Of a stretch of 32,646 nucleotides of DNA, positions 6,537-13,564 are shown in pieces. Every line of letters starts with the position of its first letter. Within the stretch, counting starts at the first letter, position 1. Below the pieces are notes generated by a model. That model made no database searches, had not been told where the DNA came from, and worked only from the letters and a program-made list of their open reading frames with translations. Location: NCBI GenBank assembly GCA_020633825.1, contig JACKCV010000011.1, positions 1 through 32,646 of the forward strand, given 5' to 3'. The DNA is from Fibrobacteria bacterium (GTDB lineage Bacteria; Fibrobacterota; Fibrobacteria; UBA5070). The translations under genes were made by a program, and so were the position numbers.

Positions 6537-8399
6537 ATGAAAAGCTTCCATCGAATGCTGCCGCTTCTTGGCGCCCTGGCCTTTCTCCCGGGAGGGGTGT
6601 CCGGTTGGGAAGGACCGTTTCCCCAGCTTCCGATCGGCATGAACATCGGCGGGCCGTCCTATTGGTCGCCTTCCCCCTACCTCGACCCGATGCTGACCTC
6701 CGGCGGATGGATCGGGTACCACCAGGGAGGCCCTTGGGACGACGGGACCGGTGGCCGGATCCTGCAGGACGAGAAGGGATGGCCCCTTTCCGTTCCGCAG
6801 ATGGTGGATGGCGTGTCGACCAAGGTTCGGACGATGCTCAACAACTGTCGGGAGGGAGTGTACGAGGTCTCTCTGCGGGGGAACGGAAAACTTGCCTGGA
6901 GCGGAGGCGCTTCGGCCAAAACGGTCGGGGGGAAGACCCAGGTGACCTTCAACGGGAATTGCGGCCATGCCTGGATGTCCATCGATTCCTCCGATCCGGG
7001 CGATCCCATCCGCGACGTCCGACTCACACCCTTGGAATACGTCCAGGAGCCCGGAGGGGCGCCTTTGTTCGATCCGGATTTCCTCCGCGGCCTGCGGCCT
7101 TTCCATGCGCTGCGGTTCATGGACTGGACGGTCACCAACGGCTCGCGGCAGATGCGTTGGAAGGATCGGCCCAAGCCGGGGGACCGCAGCTTCGGAGTCG
7201 GCTCGGGCATGCCATGGGAACACGCGATGGCCCTGTCCGAGGAGCTGGGAGCCGACGCATGGATCTGCGTTCCCCATGCGGCGGACGACGACTACATCCG
7301 CAATCTGGCCATCCTGTTCCGCGATTCCCTGAAGGAGCCGCTGAAGGTGTACCTGGAGTACTCCAACGAAATCTGGAACTGGGGCTTCAAGCAGGCCCAC
7401 TGGGTCGGACAGAACGGGGCGGATCGAGCGAGCGATTCCACCGAGAGCTTCCTGGCCCCCGATTCGATCCGGGACAGCCTGCGGGCGGTGGGAACCAAGG
7501 TTTGCAAGGATGCCCAGGCGTATTGCCATCCGGAGAAGGACGCCTGGATGATGGGGCGCCTGTTCCGGATCTGGGAGCCGATCTGGTCGGGGAAACGCTC
7601 CCGGTTGGTCACCGTGGCGACGGGGCAGCACGCCTGGACGGACAATTCCCGTCGCATCCTGAACTGGCTGGTCGACGAGATGGGGATCGTGCCGGACGCG
7701 TTTTCCGTGGGAGGGTACGTCGGGTTCGACGGGAAGGACCACGAGAGGTGGATGCTGAACCCCGATACGGTGAAGGCGTCGGACGTCGCGCAGGCGATGA
7801 TCGCCCGCTTCCCGGAAGGGTCGATGGCCTGGACGATCGAGACCGCACGGATCGTGAGAGCCAAGGGGATCAAGCAGTACCTGGTCTACGAAGGTGGCCA
7901 GCACGCGCAACCCTACCAGCAGAGCGAATGGCCCTACAACCAGGCGGTCTGGGATGCCCAGATCCATCCCCTGATGCGGGAGATCTATCTGCGCAACTTC
8001 CAGTTGCACGATTCCCTCGACTGCGATCTGTTCATGGCCTTCTCCTACACCGGGGAACGGGAAAGCCGATACGGATCCTGGGGGCACCTGGAGACCTACG
8101 CCCAATCCGCGTTGAGCCTGGACGAGTTGCGCGTGGCCGCGCCCAAATACGCGGCTTTGCTCGAATCCAACACGCCCAAGTCCCCCGTGACGGGAATCCA
8201 GGTGCGCAAGCCCGCGAGCCGTTCGATCGTGGCCGCGAAGTCCGTCCTGGGAGGACGACTGCAGGGGTTGACGGGACGGTACGACGTGCGTTCCCTGGAC
8301 GGCAGAGTGCTCCATTCCGGGGACCTCGATCAAGCCCCGATGCTGCCGGACGGGGTGGTCCTGGTGCGGCCGCTTCCGGAATCTCCCGCGACTCGCTGA
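6537..8399 (+). CDS. Secreted clan GH-A-like glycoside hydrolase, family unassigned
   Basis: A 620-residue secreted protein with signal peptide MKSFHRMLPLLGALAFLPGG and cleavage near residue 22-24. The body matches a widespread bacterial family, often annotated as cellulose-binding or hypothetical, with a (beta/alpha)8 barrel of clan GH-A character. KVYLEYSNEIWNWGF carries a strand-4-type Asn-Glu pair with Glu278 as candidate acid/base. YLVYEGGQH carries Glu452 as candidate nucleophile. Other blocks are LRFMDW and GADAWICVPHAADDDYIRN. The last 75 residues form a separate beta-rich tail (YDVRSLDGRVLHSG followed by LPDGVVLVRP) that resembles type IX secretion C-terminal domains. ATG 6537 follows a GAGGA with good spacing. 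Substrate is unknown, and the catalytic assignment is by hand alignment. Confidence 0.8.
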   Translation: MKSFHRMLPLLGALAFLPGGVSGWEGPFPQLPIGMNIGGPSYWSPSPYLDPMLTSGGWIGYHQGGPWDDGTGGRILQDEKGWPLSVPQMVDGVSTKVRTMLNNCREGVYEVSLRGNGKLAWSGGASAKTVGGKTQVTFNGNCGHAWMSIDSSDPGDPIRDVRLTPLEYVQEPGGAPLFDPDFLRGLRPFHALRFMDWTVTNGSRQMRWKDRPKPGDRSFGVGSGMPWEHAMALSEELGADAWICVPHAADDDYIRNLAILFRDSLKEPLKVYLEYSNEIWNWGFKQAHWVGQNGADRASDSTESFLAPDSIRDSLRAVGTKVCKDAQAYCHPEKDAWMMGRLFRIWEPIWSGKRSRLVTVATGQHAWTDNSRRILNWLVDEMGIVPDAFSVGGYVGFDGKDHERWMLNPDTVKASDVAQAMIARFPEGSMAWTIETARIVRAKGIKQYLVYEGGQHAQPYQQSEWPYNQAVWDAQIHPLMREIYLRNFQLHDSLDCDLFMAFSYTGERESRYGSWGHLETYAQSALSLDELRVAAPKYAALLESNTPKSPVTGIQVRKPASRSIVAAKSVLGGRLQGLTGRYDVRSLDGRVLHSGDLDQAPMLPDGVVLVRPLPESPATR

Positions 8400-8745
8400 A
8401 ATCGGGGCGATCCGCACGACGCGTGGCCCCCGGGGCGAACCGGGCGGCGCCTCGTCCCCCCTTCCATTCGATCGTCCTCCCCTCCTTCTTCCTGGGATCG
8501 AGCCGTCGCCGGGGCACGGGGGGCTTTCGGCAGGGATTCATCGCCTGATTTCCATGGAGCCCCTGCAAACACAGGGGCAATCCTGGTATGGAAACCAATG
8601 TGGATCCAGAAGTGCAATTCCGGGGTGCGGAGGGGAGGTCTCGGAAGCTCCGCGCTGACCGGGCGGTTTTCGATCGCGCCGGGGAAGGTTTTTATGGACC
8701 TGGCGGGTCCTTCCGGGCGGGAGATCGGACCGATAGGGACCGGTC
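8400..8745. other. Intergenic region upstream of the NRPS operon
   Basis: There is no convincing open frame. The first part (8400-8540) is C- and G-rich with no T-tract terminator. At 8549-8594 lies a nested inverted repeat, listed separately. The rest shows no gene-like composition. Confidence 0.5.
8549..8594. repeat. Nested inverted repeat (compound hairpin)
   Basis: Inner arms GCCCCTG (8559-8565) and CAGGGGC (8572-8578) are perfect complements around loop CAAACA. Outer arms TTTCCAT (8549-8555) and ATGGAAA (8588-8594) are also perfect. It sits 150 bp after the glycoside hydrolase stop and could be its transcription-end structure, a small structured RNA or a mobile repeat remnant. No poly-T follows. 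Confidence 0.5.
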
Positions 8746-8774
8746 TTGTCATCTGTGACCGATATGTATTTATA
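8746..8774 (+). promoter_or_regulatory. Candidate promoter of the NRPS-pab operon
   Basis: TTGTCA (8746-8751) is separated by 17 bp from TTTATA (8769-8774) within an AT-rich patch, GATATGTATTTATAG, that stands out from its surroundings. It predicts a leader of about 100 nt before the GTG at 8884. The -35 is strong (5/6). The -10 register is uncertain because TATGTA and TATTTA overlap it. Confidence 0.5.
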
Positions 8775-8827
8775 GCAAGATCCGATTCCTGGGCCCCACC
8801 TAAGCCACGCCAGGTTTGCATGAAACG

Positions 8828-8860
8828 CGAAGCTCCCCTTCTCCCGTCGGGAGGGCTTCG
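8828..8860 (+). promoter_or_regulatory. Leader stem-loop just ahead of the NRPS ribosome-binding site
   Basis: CGAAGC (8828-8833) pairs with GCTTCG (8855-8860) and, inside, CTCCC (8841-8845) pairs with GGGAG (8849-8853). The structure ends 8 nt before the AAGGAAGG Shine-Dalgarno (8869-8876). It may modulate translation or termination. No U-run follows, so simple intrinsic attenuation is unlikely. Confidence 0.45.
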
Positions 8861-8883
8861 TGAGATGGAAGGAAGGTTCTGTT

Positions 8884-11800
8884 GTGATCTCGCACAGTTT
8901 CATCCCGTCTGTTCGACGTACCGTCGACGGCTGTCCCCTGTCCTGGTTCCAGGAGAGGTTGTGGTATCTCAATCGGGTGAATCCGGACGACACGAGTTGG
9001 AACATCCCCTTCGTGTTCCAGATCGAAGGGGACCTGGATGTCGGCGTGCTGGAGCGGAGCCTGGAAGCGATCCTTCGGCGGCATGAAAACCTCCGGGCGC
9101 GTTTCGTTCCCGGCCCCACCGGGGAACCCCGGCAGATCGCCACGGAAGCCGGGAAGATCCATCTGGAGATCGTCCAAGCTTCCGAAGAGGAGGCCGCCCG
9201 GTGGGTCGCGGCCAATGCCGACCACCGCTTCGATCTCGAGAAGGGTCCTGTGCTCGTCCACAAGCTGGTGCGTGTGGACCCCCGGAAGCACCTGCTGCTG
9301 ATCGACATCCACCACATCGTCGCCGACGGCTGGTCGATCGAAGGAATCCTGTTCTCAGAGCTGCAGAAGAGCTACGAGGCGTATGCCGAAGGGAGGGAGC
9401 CCCAGCTGCCCGATCTTCCCATCCAGTACAGCGACTTTTCCGTGTGGCAGCGGAAGCAGGACATCTCCAAGCATCTCGCCTTCTGGCGCGACACCCTCAA
9501 GGGGTACGAAGGTTCGCTCGAGCTGCCCGCGGACAGTCTGCGCGGGCCCGATTCCGGGAGGCGAAGCGCGGCGTTCGTCCACGGCTACGGCGAGGACTTC
9601 TGCAAGCGGCTCGACCGGTTTGCCAAGAGCCACGACGCGACCTTGTTCATGGCTTTGGTGGCGGGTTTCGGGCTGCTCGCCCAGAGGTACACGGGGGAGA
9701 CGGATCTTTGCCTCGGGACCACCACCTCGGGTCGCCCTCTGCCGGAGCTCGAAGGCCTCATCGGGTTCTTCATCAACATCCTGCCGTTGCGGATCGATGC
9801 CGACCAGAATCTGACGGTGCGCGAATACATGGCCCGGGTCCGCCGGGCGACCGTGTCGGCCTTCGAGCACCAGGCCGCGCCCTTCGAGAAGATCCTCCAG
9901 TCGTTGGACGTGGCCGCCACGACCAAGGGCGCCCAGTTGGTTCCGCTCGTGGTCCGGCATCAGAACTTCCCCCACACCAGCATGGAGAAGGAGCTGCCGG
10001 GAGGGGTTCGCTTCAGCGCCTTCACCCAGACCTCCACCGATGCGGATGGCTCGAACACCAGCGCCAACGCCCAGGCCCGGTGCGAGGTGGAGCTTTCCTT
10101 CACCGGGAATCGCGATGGCCTGCAGGTCGAGGCCGTGTACGCCTCGGACCTGTTCCGGAAGGAGACGGTCCGACGGATCCTCGCCCACCACGAGAAGATC
10201 CTCCTCTCGATGTTCGAGGACGATTCCCGGGCGATCGGCGACGTCTCCATGATGGACGCGCAGGAAATCCGTCGCATCTCCGAGGAGGCCAATGCCGGTC
10301 TCCCCGGATCCTCGCGCAGCCAGGGATTCGTGCAGCGGTTCGATGCGCAGGCCGGGGAGACTCCCCTTGCGGTCGCCTGCATCGACGGGGAGGGGAGCCA
10401 CGACTACGCCGCACTGGCGTCCCGCGCGAACCGGCTGGCTCGCGCCTTCCTGGCCGATGGTGCGGGGCCCGGAGTGGTCGTGGGGGTGTGTCTCGATCGG
10501 AATGCGAACCTGCTCGCGACCCTCCTGGCCGTCTGGAAGTGCGGGGCGGCCTACGTCCCCGTCGATCCATCCTATCCCGAGAGCTATCGATCCCAGATCC
10601 TCCGCGACGCTTCTCCGGGGCTCGTGGTCGGGACATCGTCCACCTTGGCGGGCCTGGATCTCGGGGCGGCCAAGGGTTTCCTCCTCGACGGTGCGGATCG
10701 GATCCTCGCAACCTTGTCCGACGACGCTCCCGAGTCCGTGTACGATGGCGATTCCCTCGCCTACCTGATGTACACCTCGGGATCCACGGGGATTCCCAAG
10801 GGTGTCCGGGTGCCCCACCGCCAGCTGGTGAACTGGCTGGGCGGAATCGAGGCGAATTGGCCGTTCCAGGATGGCGAGATGGTTGGTCAGAAAACGACCA
10901 TCGCCTTCGCGCCCTCCGTGAAGGAGATCTTCGCGGGTCTGCTCAACGGAACGCCGCTGGTCTTCATCGACGGCGCCACCGTGCTCGACACCGCGGCCTT
11001 CGTGGACGCCCTGGATCGCCACCGGGTGACCCGGCTCAATCTCGTCCCCTCCCACCTCGAGGGGATCCTCCGCCATCTGGAGAAGGAAGGGCGGACGCTT
11101 CCGTCGCTGCGCATGTGCATCACAGCGGGCGAACCCCTTTCCGGGGAGCTGGTTGGGAAATTCCGCCAGGTCCTGCCCGGGGCGAGACTGGTCAACAACT
11201 ACGGGTGCACCGAGCTCAACGACATCACCTATTTCGACGCCACCGGATTCGACGCGACGCAGGGATTCGTCCCTGCTGGTAAGCCGATCCAGAACACGCG
11301 TGTGTATCTCCTGGACTCCCGCAAGCGTCTGGTGCCCGACGGGGTGCCGGGGGAGCTGCACGTGGCGACCCTCGGGATGCCCGACGGATACAACAACCTG
11401 CCCGAGCTGAACGAAACGCAATTCGTCGGGAACGACTTCCCGGGAAGCATCGGGGATCGCCTGTTCAACACCGGGGACCTGGCTCGAAGACTCCCCGACG
11501 GGAACATCGAATACATCGGGCGGCGGGACTTCCAGGTGAAGGTCCGGGGGCAGCGGGTCGACGTCCGGCATGTCGAGAAGGTGCTCGGGGAATTTCCCGG
11601 GATCGGACAGCGGGCCGTGGTCAGCGACGGGCAGCAGCTGACCGCGTACCTGGTCCAATCCCGAGGGGAGACCCTCGACCTCGACGGGCTTCGTGGTTTC
11701 CTGCACGAGCAGTTGCCCGTGTTCATGGTGCCGGCCGCGTTCGTGTCCGTCGAGGCCATGCCTCGGCTCCCCAACGGGAAGCTCGATCGTCGCGCCTTGA

Positions 11801-12918
11801 ATCCCTCGGTCGGCCAGGTTCGGCAGAGCCGGGAGTACGAGGCGCCTTCCACCGCCTCGGAGAAGGGCGTGGCGAAGATCTGGTCGGAAGTGCTCGGATT
11901 CTCCCTCGAAGAGATCGGACGCAACACGCACTTCTTCGAGATCGGAGGGGATTCCCTGGCCGCGGCCCGTGTCATGGGTCACATCCACGAGAAGTTGGGG
12001 GCCGAAGTCGGCATGTCGGTGCTGTTCGAAAACCCACGGCTTTCCGATCTCGGGGCTTGCGTGGCGAAAGCGGGGAACCATGCGGACTGGTCGCTGGAGG
12101 GCGCCGAAGCCGGGGATTCTCCGACGCTGATCGATGCAGGTTTTCCGGAGAAAGGGCGGCAGGGTTTCGGACTTCTCGAAGGCAAGGTGGTTCTCATCAC
12201 CGGAGCGAGCAGGGGGATCGGCAGCACTGCGGCGATGCTCCTGGCAAGCCATGGAGCGAAGGTGGCAATCAATTTCCGGAAGAGTGTTGTCCGGGCGGCT
12301 CGCGTGAAGGAACTGATCGAAGCGAATGGAGGTGTCGCGGAGCTCTTTCCCGCCGACGTCACCGATCAGCTCCAGGTGAGTTCCATGGTGGAAGCCGTGT
12401 TGGAGCGATTCGGGAAGATCGATATCTTGGTTTCCAACGCCGCGATCGGTTTCAAGATGAAGCCCTTCGTGGATCACGACTGGGAAGATTTTCAGCGCAA
12501 GGTGAACGACGAGGTCGCGCAGCTGTTCTTCCTGTGCAAATCGGTCGTTCCAGAAATGATCGCCCGCGGAGGCGGCAGCATCGTTTCTGTTTCCAGTGCC
12601 ATGTCCAAATCCCACGGGGCGGGATTCATCGCCCACAGCGCGGCGAAGGCCGCCTTGGATGCCTTCGTGCGTTCTCTCGCTTCGGAGTTGGGTCCGGATG
12701 GGATTCGCGTGAACACGGTCGCTCCGGGACTCATCATCACCGATGCGACGGCAAATCTTGCGCCGGCCCTGAAGCAGTCGGCAGCCGCCTGGACCCCGTT
12801 GCAGCGAAACGGCATGGCACGAGATATCGCTGGAGCGATCCTATTCTACGCCAGCGACATGTCGCAGTTCATCACGGGAAGCTACCAGCCCGTCGATGGC
12901 GGCATGACCATGCTCTGA
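8884..12918 (+). CDS. Single-module NRPS (C-A-PCP) fused to a classical SDR domain
   Basis: A 1344-residue cytoplasmic assembly-line enzyme. The condensation domain (about 10-440) has an intact HHIVADG at 143-149. The adenylation domain (about 470-960) has core A3 TSGSTGIPKG (from 631), A5 NNYGCTELND, A7 LFNTGDLARR and A10 NGKLDRRAL. The carrier domain has FFEIGGDSL with Ser1024 for phosphopantetheine. A linker leads to an FabG-like SDR (about 1095-1344) with TGASRGIG at 1106-1113, Ser1238 and Lys1255. There is no thioesterase and no extended-SDR reductase domain. The A domain has Ala676 where Asp235 of GrsA should be, and the SDR has His1251 in the catalytic Tyr position. GTG 8884 is chosen for its AAGGAAGG at 7-nt spacing, although GTG 8860 is also possible. 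pabA follows after 55 bp, implying an operon. The product is unknown. Confidence 0.95.
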   Translation: MISHSFIPSVRRTVDGCPLSWFQERLWYLNRVNPDDTSWNIPFVFQIEGDLDVGVLERSLEAILRRHENLRARFVPGPTGEPRQIATEAGKIHLEIVQASEEEAARWVAANADHRFDLEKGPVLVHKLVRVDPRKHLLLIDIHHIVADGWSIEGILFSELQKSYEAYAEGREPQLPDLPIQYSDFSVWQRKQDISKHLAFWRDTLKGYEGSLELPADSLRGPDSGRRSAAFVHGYGEDFCKRLDRFAKSHDATLFMALVAGFGLLAQRYTGETDLCLGTTTSGRPLPELEGLIGFFINILPLRIDADQNLTVREYMARVRRATVSAFEHQAAPFEKILQSLDVAATTKGAQLVPLVVRHQNFPHTSMEKELPGGVRFSAFTQTSTDADGSNTSANAQARCEVELSFTGNRDGLQVEAVYASDLFRKETVRRILAHHEKILLSMFEDDSRAIGDVSMMDAQEIRRISEEANAGLPGSSRSQGFVQRFDAQAGETPLAVACIDGEGSHDYAALASRANRLARAFLADGAGPGVVVGVCLDRNANLLATLLAVWKCGAAYVPVDPSYPESYRSQILRDASPGLVVGTSSTLAGLDLGAAKGFLLDGADRILATLSDDAPESVYDGDSLAYLMYTSGSTGIPKGVRVPHRQLVNWLGGIEANWPFQDGEMVGQKTTIAFAPSVKEIFAGLLNGTPLVFIDGATVLDTAAFVDALDRHRVTRLNLVPSHLEGILRHLEKEGRTLPSLRMCITAGEPLSGELVGKFRQVLPGARLVNNYGCTELNDITYFDATGFDATQGFVPAGKPIQNTRVYLLDSRKRLVPDGVPGELHVATLGMPDGYNNLPELNETQFVGNDFPGSIGDRLFNTGDLARRLPDGNIEYIGRRDFQVKVRGQRVDVRHVEKVLGEFPGIGQRAVVSDGQQLTAYLVQSRGETLDLDGLRGFLHEQLPVFMVPAAFVSVEAMPRLPNGKLDRRALNPSVGQVRQSREYEAPSTASEKGVAKIWSEVLGFSLEEIGRNTHFFEIGGDSLAAARVMGHIHEKLGAEVGMSVLFENPRLSDLGACVAKAGNHADWSLEGAEAGDSPTLIDAGFPEKGRQGFGLLEGKVVLITGASRGIGSTAAMLLASHGAKVAINFRKSVVRAARVKELIEANGGVAELFPADVTDQLQVSSMVEAVLERFGKIDILVSNAAIGFKMKPFVDHDWEDFQRKVNDEVAQLFFLCKSVVPEMIARGGGSIVSVSSAMSKSHGAGFIAHSAAKAALDAFVRSLASELGPDGIRVNTVAPGLIITDATANLAPALKQSAAAWTPLQRNGMARDIAGAILFYASDMSQFITGSYQPVDGGMTML

Positions 12919-12973
12919 GTCCCGGTCCGTTCCACTCAGGCCCTCGAAACCTCCCCCTCCGGATGCCACCATC

Positions 12974-13564
12974 ATGACAGCGAGACTCTTCGTTCTCGAC
13001 AACTACGACTCGTTCACGTTCAACCTCGTCCAGATGTTCAGGGCATATCCCTTGGAAATCGAGGTGGTACGAGCCGACAAGACCACCGTGGAGGAGATCG
13101 AACGATCGCGTCCCGACTACATCGTGGTGAGCCCTGGACCCAAGGATCCCCAGGCGGCGGGAATCTCGGTGGCGCTCATCGCCCGACTCCATGCCGAGTT
13201 CCCGATCTTCGGCGTCTGCTTGGGAATGCAGTCGATGAACGAAGCCTTCGGAGGGAGGACGGTCCGGGCTCCGCTCCCGATGCATGGAAAGACCTGCGAG
13301 GTCCTCCACGAAGGCAGGGGCGTCTTCGCAGGGATTCCCAATCCCGTGATGGTGGCTCGATACCATTCGCTCTGCGTAGCCGATGTCGATCCCGCTCTGG
13401 AGATCACGGCGCGCACGGCGGACGGCGTCGTGATGGGCCTGTCCCACAGGATCCATCCATTGCACGGGGTCCAGTTTCATCCGGAGAGCTTCCTGACGGA
13501 ACATGGATTTCGTATGGTCGAGAACTTCCTCAAGACCGGTCCCCTCCGGAGCGAGCTGGCATGA
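12974..13564 (+). CDS. pabA: Aminodeoxychorismate synthase glutamine amidotransferase subunit
   Basis: Class I glutamine amidotransferase of 196 residues that releases ammonia from glutamine for the PabB partner. The nucleophile is Cys82 in GVCLGMQ. His169 and Glu171 in VQFHPES complete the triad. The N-terminal FVLDNYDSFTFNLVQMF and SPGPKDPQAAGIS are standard for TrpG/PabA. PabA is preferred over TrpG because the next gene encodes a PabB-type synthase. Start ATG 12974 lies 55 bp after the NRPS stop, and the stop overlaps the start of the pabB-pabC gene by 4 nt (ATGA). This gene could serve folate, a dedicated p-aminobenzoate supply for the NRPS product, or both. Confidence 0.93.
   Translation: MTARLFVLDNYDSFTFNLVQMFRAYPLEIEVVRADKTTVEEIERSRPDYIVVSPGPKDPQAAGISVALIARLHAEFPIFGVCLGMQSMNEAFGGRTVRAPLPMHGKTCEVLHEGRGVFAGIPNPVMVARYHSLCVADVDPALEITARTADGVVMGLSHRIHPLHGVQFHPESFLTEHGFRMVENFLKTGPLRSELA

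Noticed and set aside
3831..8417. Very long minus-strand open frame (about 1528 codons)
   Set aside because: It lies antisense to three well-supported plus-strand genes, has no recognisable domain, and its arginine/proline/glycine-rich composition is typical of shadow frames in GC-rich DNA.
9355..12636. Long minus-strand open frame (about 1093 codons) opposite the NRPS
   Set aside because: The NRPS reading is fixed by many catalytic motifs, and the antisense frame shows none and only skewed composition.
12160..12918. C-terminal NRPS domain as a thioester reductase (R) domain
   Set aside because: R domains are extended SDRs of about 350 residues with a TGxxGxxG fingerprint. This domain is about 250 residues with the classical TGxxxGxG fingerprint of FabG-like enzymes.
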